Notes: a model not told the origin generated them from the letters alone. A stretch of DNA of 64,000 nucleotides from Chrysomallon squamiferum (GCA_012295275.1 CM022665.1:22639502-22703501); one strand, 5' to 3'; shown: positions 49,803-63,741, counted from the first letter of the stretch. A program made the numbers and translations.

Positions 49803-50065
49803 CTAGACAGAAATAAACACACCAGTAAAATAAGGAATTGATGCTTAAACAATTTTCAGAAATACTACATGAGCTATTAGGTGGAGGCAGATGCAAATAT
49901 ATGAATATGTTAATAAAATATTTAAGATTTAAATTAAACCAGAGTATATGTAGCTGTGCAAATTTAAAAAAAAAGAAAAGAAAAAAAGAAAAGAAGCTAT
50001 TTTGAAACATTACATATATTTCTATTACTTATTACTCATGATGGAGCAGTAACAATTTGTCTTAC

Positions 50066-50236
50066 CTGGTTAATGGCATCATGTAACAGTCCATTGACAG
50101 TGTCTGCAAGCTGTGAAACAGAATCAGTTAGAGCAGCCTCTGTCTGGTCCAAACTGTCCATACTACCCAGGTTCTCACAGCGCACAGAGGAATTACACAA
50201 TTCTTGTTTCATCTGGGTTAGTCTGTCTAGCATAGC
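50066..50236 (-). CDS. Nesprin-like exon, first half of spectrin module
   Basis: 57 codons, AMLDRLTQMKQELCNS to LLHDAINQ. Acceptor TTGTTTACAG, donor CAG|GTAAGA, phase 0. No Trp. The C-E-x-L-G-x-x-D-S pattern before helix C recalls nesprin-1 repeats. Confidence 0.9.
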
Positions 50237-50417
50237 CTGTAAACAACAACAGACATTTGAATTAAATTTTATTTTCAACAATATTGATAAACAAATAAGT
50301 TAAAAATTACATTTAAAATGGTTTTTATTAACAAAAATTAAATTTCATGTAAAAATTTGGAATTTGTCTTGGGAAATAAATATGATGTACAATATATATA
50401 TTGTATTTACATATAAT

Positions 50418-50442
50418 ACAACACACACACACACACACACAA

Positions 50443-50480
<38 letters not shown>
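50418..50480. repeat. Compound (CA)n(TA)n microsatellite
   Basis: About 11 CA units then about 15 TA units, in a 347-bp intron. Confidence 0.95.
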
Positions 50481-50483
<3 letters not shown>

Positions 50484-50583
50484 AAGTATTATAATATGAC
50501 ATGATATATGTTATATGTGACACATTATATATATTATATAATGACAAAACCAGTATCTGTACTTAGCTGAATATAGACTATAC

Positions 50584-50745
50584 CTGGGTACTTTCTCTTT
50601 GTCTCTGGGCTTCTTCAAGGGTGTCAGGAACATTTGTTTCATTTTCCTGTAGCCAAGATGGAAGTTCCTCTTGAAGGAAATACTGGTTCTTTTCCAGCAG
50701 GTCTTTGTACTGTTGCCACTTCTGATAAACTTCATTGAGGTGATC
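50584..50745 (-). CDS. Nesprin-like exon, second half of spectrin module
   Basis: 54 codons, DHLNEVYQKWQQYKDL to QRESTQ, with Trp in QKWQQY and PSWLQEN. Acceptor ATATTTTAG, donor CAG|GTATAG, phase 0. With the preceding exon it gives a 113-codon module, so nothing seems to be missing in the long intron between them. Confidence 0.9.
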
Positions 50746-53700
50746 CTAAAATATATTCCAAAATGTTACTCGAAACTGACAGAAACATTATTTCTGAACT
50801 TTTAGTATGTAGTGACACTTACTAAAGTTACAAAAATAATTTCACAAATTATTCCATACAATTCTTTTATCTATTAATTATATTACACTTTTTTATGTAA
50901 GTGATTTTTATATATATATTATGTATGTATGTACGTATGTATGTATGTAATATCTATGTATAAATGCATGAAACAATCTTATATTACACTACAAAGGAAT
51001 ATTGTTAAAATACAGTCAAAATATTTGTATAAATAAATTACTAAGATATTGTTGATGTTTGTACAACATTTTTGGAACAATTTATGGTACATATATGATT
51101 TTCTTATAATGGATTTGTATAGAAAAACAACTATATAATAAACTTTGCTTATCATTTGCCTGCAAATTATTATTACTACTGAAGAAAGATATAATCTCAT
51201 GTTTTCATGTTAATTTATATTCTATTATGATTTTATCTTACGTTATATATGTACTTGTTGATCAATATGTACCAAATGAACATTCAAGAAAATTGATTTA
51301 TTTATATTTATCTCTGATACACGCAACTGCAAATGTTCCATTTATTATTATCTATCTACATTTAATTTAAACCACAAAGATTAATCAGTAGAAAAGTCTT
51401 ACCTTTTTGTGTTTTGAAGACCCCTTTCCCATAGTTGTTATATAAACAGACAAAAGACTGTGCTATTCTTTTTAACAATTTAAATCTTGAGGTATATTTA
51501 CCATTTTGTATTAATATATTTCTTTTTCATATTTAAAAAAAAGTAAACATATTACCATGTCTGACCGAGCCTTTTTCGTTAAATTGTTTTCTACTTATCA
51601 GCATTTTTATTACCTTTATATTATCATTTACAGCATACATTGTAGAAGATGTAAAAATAAGTTGTGGCAGTTTTCATAATAAAATCTATGCAATATTCTT
51701 AATACACAGTTATGAAAGAAAGATATTGGCAGTGCCACCATAAATCATTTTTATGCAATTAGTTTCTAGTTAAGTGACAATCCAGATTTCTTGCTGATGG
51801 TTGGCTAACACGCAAAGCCAATTAAATCTGAAATCTTACTTCATTGTAAATGTATGAGCAAATCTAAACCCTCTATTTTTGTCTGCATTATCACATGCAC
51901 ATAGGCAGTTAATTCTAATACAACAGCAAATTAAGTAAAGCCAAAGATAATTTAAATACACTTTCATAAAAGCCTTAACCAAATGAAAGAAGTGTATTCA
52001 GTTCTAGAGCTAGGTTTTATTGTGTTGCATAGTGATCACATTAATCTGATTCATGTATTTTAATCTAATGTCAAAATGGTAAAAACATTTCAAAATTAAA
52101 ATTTATAAAACGTATTCACCCTTAAAATTTTCATTGTTAGAAAAGAAACACACTCAAATACATCAGAATGCACAATATGTTCTTTTCTCATTTTGATAAT
52201 TATCGTAGGTCAAAACATATGATTAGTAAACTTCACTCAAACTTGGGTCTTTGTTAAAACGGGTTTAACTGAATTGTCCACAGTTAGATAATTATTTGCA
52301 GGGAAAATATCACTGTTCAATTCAATTACTGAAATAAACATTCTTTCAAACTTGAGATAACATCAAGTTACAGTATTTCATGGTTAAACCAGACTGAATA
52401 TTTAGTATTTTTTATATGCAGGTATTTACATCAAAACAGCAGCAAGCAGGAGCTGGAAAGGTTAACTGTCAGTAGGTTTTTGCTGATATTTACCATTTAG
52501 TGAAACTTAAGACGAACATTAATTTGCAAACAATTTTTTTTTTTTTCTTGTTTTAAATTTTAAAACAAATCTTGTATATACTATTTTAAATTGGTGCTTG
52601 TATTTATCTAAAATAAAAAATACAAATGAATTCTATTCTATTTATTCTAAGTTTCTTCTTTTAAGAAGAAGGCATTATTAATCATCTATTTATTATTGTT
52701 ATATTCAGCCAGTCCTAATAATCTGTTGTTTTATCTTTCATTAATAAATAACCAATTATATTCTTTTTGTTAAACTGAAACAGCAGTTACTTATACCTTT
52801 TTTGTTTTTGGATTTTTTCTTTAATATGCATTTTCTTTCTTTCTTTATTTATTTACTTATTTGAATTTTATTTAATATATACATCATGTAAGAAAACACA
52901 TTCCTATAATTACTTTCACTGGTAGATTTAACCAAATTATGATCCCATTTTGTATCCACTGTATTAAACTTTGTATAATTTGCTTACATAGAAAAACTGA
53001 TATTTCTCAAAAATAAAAGTGAATTCTAAAATTATGGTTCTTTTTGTAATTAAAAAAAAAGAAAAAAAAAAGAAACTAGAGATTTTAATATATAAAATAT
53101 CTTTTCTTTTTTTCTTTCTTAATTTTGTTTTATTACACAAAATTAAATGTTGTTTAAATATGATGTATAACTGGGAAAATTCTATTATCTGTCTATTGCC
53201 ATGGCATTTCTTATGCATTACATGCAAACATAACAAATAAAAAATAAAAAACAACAAGCCTGGTGCAGAATACATGGTTTATTGGTATATTCACCAAATC
53301 CATAAATAAATATATATGAATATAATACTGATTGTTTTAAGTAAATGTACTAGTTAACTAGTTAAAAATGGAAAATTAAAATCATATGATAGTAAGTTTT
53401 TTTTAATACAAACATGTAGTAAATGTATAATTAAAGCAGACAGTTAAATATTATTAAATCATGGGCAAGATAGAATAACACACACAACAGAAAATTGTCT
53501 ATCAGTTTTCAGCAAATGTTTTGTGTTTATTGTAAGTCATCCCCTTCATGTTTAATTAAAAAACACTGTAATGTAATGCACTGATGGTCTTTTGTTTTAT
53601 ACTGCACAATATTTCAATTATATGTAATATCACTATTAAAATATTATCATCAGTTTCACAAGTTCACAAAATTATAATAATATGCAGGATCATGAAATTT

Positions 53701-56700
53701 AAAAAAAAATTGCAGTGAGTATATGAATTATTTATCTTTCTCCAGGAAGGACTACATAATTAGCAACTAAAATAAAAACTGATAAATTTTATCACAGTTA
53801 GAAAACATCTAATAAATAAAAGCACACTGATATAAATTAAAATATCACAGAAAGTGAAAATGGACAGAGGTAAAAATAAATATTAACACAGTAATAGGTG
53901 CATAACATAAAGAGCTATGTTATTTCAGCATTTTGTCTATTAATTTCTGTATTTCTGTATTATGCCTCTCTTTGTGATAACTAGCAGGCATTTTGTGTAA
54001 CAGTATACAGACAGTATAATAATACATTCTTGAGAGATTTTGCAAATAAAATATAATCTGTTTCCTCCTGCAGAATATAATATATATGCTGTAGACAAAT
54101 TAAGCAAAGTAAATTTTAGATGATACCAAATTTAAAGTTTAATGTATAAATTTATCAAATGATAAAAAATTAGAAAGCAAATAAGGTAGTCATTGGTAAT
54201 CTTTTCAAACATTTCTAAAATTATAAACTGTTGAAAATTTCTTTCAGTATCAAAAACAATATTTATATTTTATATGTGGTACATCTTTAAATATTTACAT
54301 CACAATGATGCTGAGGTCTGTTATGATTATGTGTCAAACTGCAGTGACATGTGACCAAAATGAATTTTGAACAGCTATATTTAAATATTAATGTCATTAT
54401 GGCTCCAGTTATCTCATAATAAGAATAAATGATGAAACAACTTTCTGTATTGTCAAATTATGAATCAGCCACAGTTAAAAAGGTAACATTTGTCACATTG
54501 TTTATGAATGTAAATGTGTTAAATATTTGTCATGTATACCTGTACTGCCATTTTATTTCTCACAAAAGAAGGTAAAAATTTATAAATTAAAAAATACACA
54601 AATATACCACAGGGAAAATCGTGAACATAAGTATGACTATAATGATTAAGTTATAAGTAATTAAATGATGGCTAATTTTATAATCTGTAATCAACTTAGT
54701 CAATCTACTGTTATCACAATTTGCTAATTTATTGAATAAAATAAAACAGTGAACATAAGTTCATAACACACAAGTTTATATAATTAAATTCTTTTTTAAA
54801 AAGAACAAATAAAATAGAAAATAAAAAAAGATTTTGAAAAAATCTTTAGTTTAATTTAGTTAATAACTGTTTTATAAAAATACATTATAAAAAAAGCTTT
54901 TTATCAATAAAAGACAAATTTTAGTCTAGCACTATGCCAAAAACAATAGGCACACATTATTGACACACTCAAAAAGCCAGAATACAGTAATTTCACACAT
55001 ATAATTAATGCAAACGGTAAGCTAGTTCAGTAACGTCGAAACTTTACATAAGGAGAGTAATATGACAAGGTTGCCATCTGCAAAAAACAGATAAACAAAA
55101 CTATAAAACTTTCTCGTTTTTGTTTTTAAAATAAACATACAATTATTTTTTTCAAAAATTTACTTTCTGATTGTTCTCTATCAGAAAAAACAAATGAGTA
55201 TGTAGAAATGTATCAAACCATTAATGTTTACAGTAATAAATAAAGGAATGTACATTTCACTGGTGGAATGGAACAAATATGAATTACTTAACAATGTGTC
55301 CATTTTCTCATAATATATTCATAATGTCATCTTCAATATGTTGATTCATTTACAAACTAATAAAATTTAAAAAAAAAAATATATATATACTGAAAATATC
55401 TATATTCACCTGATTATTCAGAAATAAAAGTTTTATTTCCTAAATAATAACTGCTCAAAAGCTATGTTTATTTATTACTAACACGTTTGAAAGAAATCTA
55501 TTTTTCATGTAAATACGTATAGCTGAACTAGCACATGGTAAAAATATTCACCAATATTTATATAGTATCTGGTTTGTTTTGTTATTATTATTATTATTAT
55601 TATTACTGTTATTATGCAATTTCGTATGTTTAAATTACAATAATTTTCTATCACCGAATAAATATTCATAGTAAAAAAGGTGCAAACTTTTTTTCTGATT
55701 AGGAATGTGAATATAGATATGTATACATGTATTGAAAAACAAATTATGATAATACTGGTATATATTTTATAATTCATGTATATGACATATACAAACATGT
55801 ATAGATAATGTTATTATTAATACAGTGAAACTTATTATTTATAATAAAATTTTGACATAATCAAACATTCAAGATACTATAAATTCATTTTATTTAGGAA
55901 AAAATTAAATTTAAGGGATGGTTTTAAATTTTTGATTCCTTACAAGTTTAATTCTTTTCGTTTTTTTTGGAAATAATTTTTTTTTTTCCATTCCATAGCC
56001 AAAATCTTATAATTCTGGAAAAAGTCAAAAATAAAAATAAAATATGTTTTTACACTGAAAAAAAGTAATTAATGAATTAACAGTATCTTAGACTTGGGCA
56101 ATATGCACCATTTGTATAAAACAATATTGATAAAAAGGTCAATACTTAATATATCAGTAATTCTATTTAATTATTTTTAAAATAATTAATAGAACTGTCA
56201 GCATTTTTATTTATCAATACTGAAATGACATTTATAAATGATTTCACAAAGGCAGTAAAATTTTTTATAAAACAACGGAAAATTGGGGTAAAATCTTTGG
56301 TTTTATGAAGAAAAAAATTAAATAAATAAATATTTAAATAATAAAGTTTTATTTATAAAACTTTATTTTTTTATTTTTTGTTTAAATCTAAATAATGTTT
56401 TTTGAAAAAGGAACAATAAATTGTCATCCTTTCATGAATGAACTTGCAGTCAGTGTGTCTGCCATGATGAGACACAAATTAAAGATGAACTTGCTGCTAG
56501 TACCAGTAGAGATCTAAATGATCCAACAAGACCTGCAGGAAGGACAAAAACAAAGCAACTATATGGTCAGACTGCCACACAAGCCAACAGAAACTGGTTA
56601 TAACAATATTTCCACCACCCCAAAAAAAGAAAAACCCCTATTATAACCAAGTTTAAGATAAAGTTAGACTATAGAATAAATAGCTGTCAGAACCCAAGCT

Positions 56701-58037
56701 AAAATCTTTTTGCAACCCATCATGTGTTCTGTTAGAACTTTTTGTTAGAACTGATCATAAATGTTTGTTACAAACCAGAAGAAATTACTGTTAGATCCCT
56801 ATGTAAATTGTTAGATTCCATCTAAATTAAGGTTAGAACATATACCCAATTTAATAAACATTTAGTTTAAAAAATAAAATAAAAAACACACAGTAGATTT
56901 ATAATTAGGAGAAAACATAAGCTGATATTTAATTTTATTATAGCATCCAACTAAGTGAAAATTAATTTTAAATAATAATATATAGTTCAACTACATTTCC
57001 TATATAAAAAGAGGAATTATTACATTTAACTGAAATGATATTCTAGCTGGAACTAAAATTGCAGGAAAAATTAAACATAGCTGAACAATAAAGTTATGAC
57101 TTAAACTAATTTTAAAATTTTCTAGGAGTTTTACTTCATAAATAAATTTAATAATGACAATAAAATAGTTTGAATTTAATAGTTATTTGCACTATCTTCA
57201 CTGCCATAAATAATTTATCAATTTACCAGTTTATCAATAGGTGACCAAATTCATTTTCAACAAATACATTTTTCTTTTTATTTATTATTATTATTATTAT
57301 TATTTTTTTTTTTACTTCTCAAAAATTAGTTTTAAAAAGCCAAAAAATAAAATTGCAAAATGAATAAATTGATTTAAAAATTTTTAAAATACAATACAAA
57401 ATTTAATATAGATGATATCAGGCCACATGTGCATTTAATAGGATACTGATTCCATTTTTGAATACAATTTTTTTTATATTTCTCAAAGTTGTATTGCCAA
57501 AGCCAAATACTTTCATTTCTTTTCAGTTTTTAAAAATTAATATAAAATATCAAAATAATAAAATTCTGAAATGGTTTTCACTCAGTAATTTTCATAAAAT
57601 ATTAATAATGGTCTGTTTTCAAGCTGTCAGGCTATATTTTGCATAAAACTTATTATTCTAGTGTAGAAAAATGAAGACAGTGCTTGTGCTGCAAACTCTT
57701 AAAAATATCACTTGTATAGACAATTTTCAAATATGTTTATATCGGATCACCTAATATTTTAATATTTTTAAAATAAATTAGTATACAGTATTTATATACA
57801 AACATTTTAACTAACAGGATATATATAAATATATATGTATGTTGTTTCCTTCCAGTTCACTACATATTATCTATTAAGCAGTTACATAACAATTGGAATA
57901 TGTATATATTTTTCTAGTTGTTCACTAAATACTATTTATTAAGTATTTATATGTATTATAAATAAAAAATAATTAAATAATTAAAATACCATATACAAGC
58001 TCAGGAACAGAAAATAGTCTTTTAATTACTTAAAATA

Positions 58038-58085
<48 letters not shown>

Positions 58086-58585
58086 AAAAATGAAAACAAG
58101 TATTTATTCAGCTGTCAGCATAATACATTATAAAGTTTTTAGTATAAACTGTGCACAAGTTAGAAACAACAAAAGAATATGAAGAGAGTTTAAAGGTTAT
58201 ACAGTAGAAATCACAGCACACTAGAGGTCTTGCTTCACAATCCTCCTGTCAAACTTGGTAGAATCTTGCAGAAATTAGATGATTTTTTGCAAGATAAAAA
58301 AAAATTAAAAACTTCAACATGCAAATCCAGCAAGCAAAAAAAAAAACACAACCAAAAAACTGAGAAGACACATTTGTTTTTTAAAATGTACATTTCAAAA
58401 AGTGAAGCATGCAAATAATATCATAACCTGGTAGCCATGGCAACAGACAGATATGGAATTCTCCTTTATTGGGAGATAAATAAATGTGTGATAATCTTAA
58501 AGACAGCATCATGGGCCTGGCATCGTGGGAAACATTTCTTTAAGTACAGTAAGTTACACCAAAATATAATAATGTTTGTACTTAC
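50746..58585 (-). other. Intron, 7.8 kb
   Basis: No exon seen, and the flanking half-modules already sum to 113 codons. Contents: TATG repeat (50921-50949), ATT near 55584-55606 and 57283-57303, a cluster of GTTAGA motifs at 56730-56840, and AAT plus poly(A) at 58036-58090. Otherwise A/T-rich unique sequence. Confidence 0.7.
58036..58090. repeat. (AAT)n plus poly(A)
   Basis: About 12 AAT units running into a 17-A run. Confidence 0.95.
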
Positions 58586-58762
58586 CCTGATTTGCCTGGC
58601 AGTTCCTTCAAGATTTAAATAGCTTTCTTCCAAATGTTGTAACTGTGATTGGATTTGCTGGTACAGGCCTGGGACTGACCGGTTGGCAGCAATTAACTCT
58701 TGCCCTTTTTTGTTCACATGGTCGAGCTTGTGTCGGTAATCTTCAATTTCATGCAGCAAAAT
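58586..58762 (-). CDS. Nesprin-like exon, first half of spectrin module
   Basis: 59 codons, ILLHEIEDYRHKLDHV to GTARQIR. Acceptor ATTTTTTAAG, donor AGG|GTAAGT, phase 0 at both ends. The stretch ending LEESYLNLEGTARQI resembles nesprin helix C. A 7.8 kb intron follows. Confidence 0.9.
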
Positions 58763-59287
58763 CTTAAAAAATTATAGTAAATGTATTAATAATATCAAAC
58801 AATGGAAAATAAAGAAATAAATTCTACTAGTTTCTATTATTTTAGACTGTTTAAATATGAAATGATTTGATTAAATGCAAAAATTTCATCAGTATACCTG
58901 GACATATTTTGGAACAACATCATTCTGAGCAATTGTCAAAATTCAATCTTTACAGGATGATTATACTTATGGAATTAATATTATTGGATTGAAAATACTG
59001 TAAAGATTGATTAATAAAAATAAATAAAAACTATCTTAATGGGTTCTAAATAGTATTAAGATTGATAAAATGTAACTATAAATTAAATGTATGATGCTTG
59101 GATTGGACAGTGAACAAATACAAGCACAGAACTCAAGAACAAGTAGATGGTCTTCTGACAATAAATAAAAAATAAATTTATTCTGAAATAGCGTCTACTG
59201 ACTTATGTTATTTAGATATTTTTTTACATTTTCTATTTTAATGTTTAGTTGTGAATTTGAAAAACGGCTAATAAATCAAAAGCTTAC

Positions 59288-59455
59288 TCTGTGTTTCTCT
59301 ATTTGTCTTTGTGTCATTTCTAGAGAACTGACGTTCAGTGAATTGTGAGACATTAGGCGGTATGACATCTGCAGCAGCCATTTCTCAGCCTCCTGTACAG
59401 CTTCATGGAATTCAAAATGGTCCTCGTATGCATTCTGAGTCATTTCTGTCATTTG
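59288..59455 (-). CDS. Nesprin-like exon, second half of spectrin module
   Basis: 56 codons, QMTEMTQNAYEDHF to RQIEKHR. Helix A Trp in AEKWLLQMSYRL. Donor AGA|GTAAGC, phase 0. Its last codons (QRQIEKHR) match in place and sequence the tandemly copied exon end at 20936. Confidence 0.9.
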
Positions 59456-59971
59456 CTAAAATTATAATGTAAATTCCATTTTAAAATTTATTCATTTCAG
59501 TTTCCCAATCAAAATTTTATTCCTTTCTATTTATAAAATAAATATTACCAGATTTTTAGTAAATGTAATATTTGTTTTAAAAAACAGAGTGGAATAATAT
59601 TGTAAAATATTTATTGAAATTTTTTTATCAAATACAGAGATGCACAATTTAAATATAAAAGTATGTTTTTCTAAAGAAAACAGTATTTAAGAATAAAATA
59701 ACTCAAAACAACATTTATCTACCTGAACCTCTTAATTCAAAAGTAATCAAAAGTGTATTTTTATTCTGAATAATACATAAACTTCAGTGTTATCTGATCT
59801 TTCAAAACACCATACAAATATAAGAACATGCAAACACTTCTTTTATCTCTTTGTGTATTTTACAAATAATTCTAATTAGAAATAGATTTTTAAAAATTAA
59901 AAAATAAACTCTATAATTACCTAGTTGATGAAATGAAATGATTATTTGTAAGTGCATTGATATGTTTATAC

Positions 59972-60124
59972 CTGAGCTTTGGCTTTGACAGTTTTGTATC
60001 GAAGTTCAATATCTGCCAGTGAAGCAGAAACTTCTGGATTACTGCACAGAGCTTCCAGGTTGGCTACACGGTCAGCCAGCTCATTTACAAGTCGATGGTG
60101 TGTTTCAACATCTTGTAGAATCAA
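59972..60124 (-). CDS. Nesprin-like exon, first half of spectrin module
   Basis: 51 codons, LILQDVETHHRLVNEL to TVKAKAQ, phase 0 at both ends. Acceptor ATTTTCAG, donor CAG|GTATAA. Tyr (ELRYKTVK) sits at the helix C Trp position. It forms a 107-codon module with the next exon. Confidence 0.9.
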
Positions 60125-60641
60125 CTGAAAATATATTTAAAAAAAATTTATATTAAAAACAAATATTAATCATTATTTTATAATTATATATATATTTTTT
60201 TTTTTCCAGAATGGTTATTTATTTTATTACTTCCATGTTTATTCTGTTTCAAAAATACATTTGTAAGCAAGAAAAACAGCAACAACTAAAACTGCTTACT
60301 AAAATATTGCTGCTGGCCTAAATAAGGATTTCAAATACCTGAACCTCTGGCAAAGTTAAAAGAAATTTTATATCCCAAAATTTTCTTATCAAGCCTTCTT
60401 GGCATAATATTTTCAACGCTGTAATTTATTCACAGACCACATTAATTTGTTTCAAAATGGTTACAGATCAGTATTTGTTTTTCCAACTGATCAAAAAAAA
60501 ATAAAAATAACTTACATACGTGCTAATGCAATTTGAATTAAGGAACTCAAATATCTCAAACTTTGTTAGAAGGAAAAAAAATTATATTATTATCACAACA
60601 TCTAGGCAAGATATGTTCTTCACCCTAATGTGTTTTCATAC

Positions 60642-60968
60642 CTTGTATTTATCCTGTTGTGTTTTCTTTTCAGGCAGTGTTGCTTTGGCTTCAGGTTCTT
60701 GTCTAAGAATGCTCTCCATATCAGCCAACCATTTGACAATGCTGCCATAGTATTCTTCATATTCATGCCATCGTTGCTGTACACCCTCCAACATGCTGGT
60801 GCATTCACTAATGAGGTCGTTCAATTTTTCCCAGTCATTGGTTAAATCTGTTACTTGCTTTTCGACGAGCTTTTTGCCTTCTTTTGAAGTGTTGGGCAAA
60901 ATCTTCTCAGCCATGTCACAAACAAAGTTTACCTTCTGAAGGCCTTCATCCATGCTGGATGTTACATC
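60642..60968 (-). CDS. Nesprin-like exon, complete 109-codon spectrin module
   Basis: DVTSSMDEGLQKVNFV to QQDKYK in one phase 0 exon. Trp at TNDWEKLNDL (helix C), QQRWHEYEEYY and VKWLADMES (helix A), then LPEKKTQ starting the next helix B. This is the clearest example that exon borders fall early in helix B, so that each exon covers parts of two structural repeats. Confidence 0.93.
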
Positions 60969-61298
60969 CTAAAAATTACAAACCAAAAATATTTATATTT
61001 AAATTCTCTTTGAAATTATTATATGTTTGCTGTAAGATTTCAACAGTTTTAAATTTAATTGAACTTTTTTATTTTTTTATTTTATATAATCCATGATGAT
61101 GTGATATGAATTGTACGCAAATGTCACAAATTACCCATAATTACCTTGCTAGCACAGCAAGCCGAATAAGACAGTTCAAGTGTTCATTTATTTCAGGAAA
61201 AAACCCACCTAATTCTAAATAAGAAAGATGTTTGCTGAACTATTTAAAGTAAGACCTGTCACAATGACACAACCAGTGCTAGACAAAATCTGTCTTAC

Positions 61299-61463
61299 TT
61301 TAATATCTTCTATTCTGTCTTGAATTGAGTGCCAGTCTCCAGAGGTGTCAAAGCAAGCTCTAACTTTTTCTTCTGTCTGTGAAAGCCATTTGGCAGCAGC
61401 ACTCAGAGTATCATCATAGAGTTGTTGGTCATGAAGATTATCTCTCAGTCTTTGAAGCATGCT
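61299..61463 (-). CDS. Nesprin-like exon, second half of spectrin module
   Basis: 55 codons, SMLQRLRDNLHDQQLY to DRIEDIK. Trp in AAKWLSQTEEKV (helix A) and GDWHSI. Acceptor AATTATTTCAG, donor AAA|GTAAGA, phase 0 at both ends. Confidence 0.92.
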
Positions 61464-61670
61464 CTGAAATAATTAAAATACACATTTATTTGTCTACTTA
61501 AAATAAAGCCACATAAATATTCTAAGTCTAAAAAAAATTAAAATTAAAAATAAAACAAGGAAAAGAAAACAAATTGTTTGAAAAACAGCTGACTGTAAAA
61601 CTGATCTGTTTCATTTAATTTCACTTTCTTTTCTTTAATAACGATATTTAATCAGCAATATCAAAGTTAC

Positions 61671-61823
61671 CTTTGCTGAAGAACAGAGTGACTGGTACTT
61701 TGTGGATAGCTGCATCATACTGTTTGACAGCCGTGGATCACTACTTCTCTGTGCAATAGAGTCACCTTTCTCACGAACTTTATCTAAAGATTCTTTCTTT
61801 GCAATAACATCATCATAAAGATC
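61671..61823 (-). CDS. Nesprin-like exon, first half of spectrin module
   Basis: 51 codons, DLYDDVIAKKESLDKV to LCSSAK, phase 0 at both ends. Acceptor TACTGCAG, donor GTAACT. Helices B and C of a repeat, with the usual K-Y-Q-S-L pattern where many repeats have Trp. It makes a 106-codon module with the next exon. Confidence 0.9.
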
Positions 61824-62082
61824 CTGCAGTAGATAAGAACAGTACATTGTATTATGTATGTAATATATTGAGTAAATAAGAACTATTGTTTCTATAAATA
61901 GAAATCAAGAAGCACTTGTTAGAAATTATTAAATTTTCTGCATCTGAGAAACAATTACCATTTCATCAAATTATAAATTTTCAAATAATGAGACTATTAT
62001 TACTATCAACAACTACAACAAAAATGAAAATACTAAGTGATAAAAACAAAAGTCTCCCACAAATGTTTAAAATAATACCAAC

Positions 62083-62409
62083 CTCTCCCTCTTTGTACTG
62101 ACGCATCTTCTGGGTCTGATTTGCACGAGGCTGTAACAAAGCCTTCACTTCTTTTTCCATTTTGTCTAACCATGTTAACAATGCAATGTGGTCATCATCC
62201 AATTCAAGCCAGTTTGAAATGCATGTTTCTAAATTGTTCTCTACATCAGCCACTGCAGTGGAGAAAGCTCCCCAGTCTTCTTGTAATGACTGGATCTCCC
62301 GTCTGATAATGTCCTGTCCACGATAAGCCGTTGTCTGACACAGTCGATCACCAAAAGCAGCAACACGACTGACCATGTCCTGACCTGTTTGTAAATCTGC
62401 CTTGAAATC
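62083..62409 (-). CDS. Nesprin-like exon, complete 109-codon spectrin module
   Basis: One exon carries a whole module, DFKADLQTGQDMVSRV to RQYKEGE. Trp appears in QEDWGAF (helix C), SNWLEL and LTWLDKM (helix A). Phase 0 at both ends; acceptor TTTATTTCAG, donor GTTGGT. The GD-L--T-x-RG-x-I-R-I-x-L-x-W order is typical of nesprin repeats. Confidence 0.92.
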
Positions 62410-62710
62410 CTGAAATAAATGTTTGAAATGAATATCAAAATTTGTATTTATCTGGATTGAAAGTGTGTTGTACACATATGTACAAAATGTAGGCTTACAC
62501 ATTATAATAATAATAATTTTTTATTTTTTTTTTTAAATTCTGCATACCAAATGAATGTTGTACACTTTTTAAATCAGCTTATATATATATATATATACAG
62601 AAAGACATGTCAACACAATAAGATAGATTTATTTTGGGATATGGTCTGCTATTTTTTTCTTAACATTTAATAATTCTATTTATAATTTCTATGTTTATTA
62701 ATTAACATAC

Positions 62711-62875
62711 CCTGAGTTGCTGGAGCCTATCTTGTAGTGTTCTCTTGTCACCAGAATAGTCACTAAGTCTTTGTAATCGATGTTTAGTGTTGGCTAGCCA
62801 GTCAAGACAGCCAATGTAGGCTTTACGATATTCCTCGTGGCCTTTTACATGATCTTCAGCCTTTGCCAAGGCTTC
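62711..62875 (-). CDS. Nesprin-like exon, second half of spectrin module
   Basis: 55 codons, EALAKAEDHVKGHEEY to DRLQQLR. It has the helix A Trp in CLDWLANTKHRLQRL. Donor is AGG|GTATGT, phase 0 at both ends. An alternative donor one base earlier would break the frame to the next exon. Confidence 0.88.
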
Positions 62876-63295
62876 CTACAAATTTGTTTAATATGTGAAC
62901 ATTTAGCAGTGTAATATATAATCCTTAAATATTTATTCATAAACCCCATTATGATCTAAGTGAATACTTTTTAAATAATTTAATACACATCTCTTTATTA
63001 GTTTGCTTTTCAGTAGGTGATACATTAAAGATATATAAATATCTTTAAAACAAATTATTTTCAATGTGGTTGTCGGTTTCATAAAATAATTTCATGTTAT
63101 TTCATTTTTTTTTTTTTAGTAAATCTCTGACAGGACGGAAGAGAAAAGAAAATCAATAAATTAATTATTCTTATAATTCTCAATTGCTAAAAGAAATTAA
63201 TTTAACTTTTAAGTCACTATTTACAACTGAGGTCTGAAGTCTAAACATAATATTAATGTCGTATTTATAACTATAATTAAAATCATGATGTTTAC

Positions 63296-63436
63296 CTTAC
63301 TGATTGCTACAACATTCTGAAACCTAGAAAATAATCCTGCCAAATTACTTCCAGGTGATGAATCTTTCACAAGATCAGCTTTATCTCTAAGTTTATCCAA
63401 AACATCCTGATGCCCTTTGATATCATTTTCTATTGC
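63296..63436 (-). CDS. Nesprin-like exon, first half of spectrin module
   Basis: 47 codons, AIENDIKGHQDVL to NVVAISK. Acceptor TTTTTTACAG and donor GTAAAC are clear; both ends are phase 0. Phe replaces the usual Trp (FSRFQNVV). It pairs with the next 55-codon exon to make a 102-codon module. Confidence 0.88.
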
Positions 63437-63741
63437 CTGTAAAAAACAAAAAATTAAAATTGTTAAAAAAGTAAATGACTAATAATAATATTAATTAAAA
63501 GCAAGAAAACGTAACTACATTATTATCAGCTTGTTTACTTATAAGGATACAAAAATAATCTTTAGCTTTATTTTGATTGAAAAGTAGTCAAATTAAAACA
63601 GATAAAGCTAATAAATACAAGTAAAATAATATATACCTAAAACTGAATTATAACATTTAAAAATAAACAAAAAAACAAATGTACAATTAAAACTGTATCA
63701 AAATTGTGAATAAATATTAAGAAATGAAAGTGCAAACAAAC

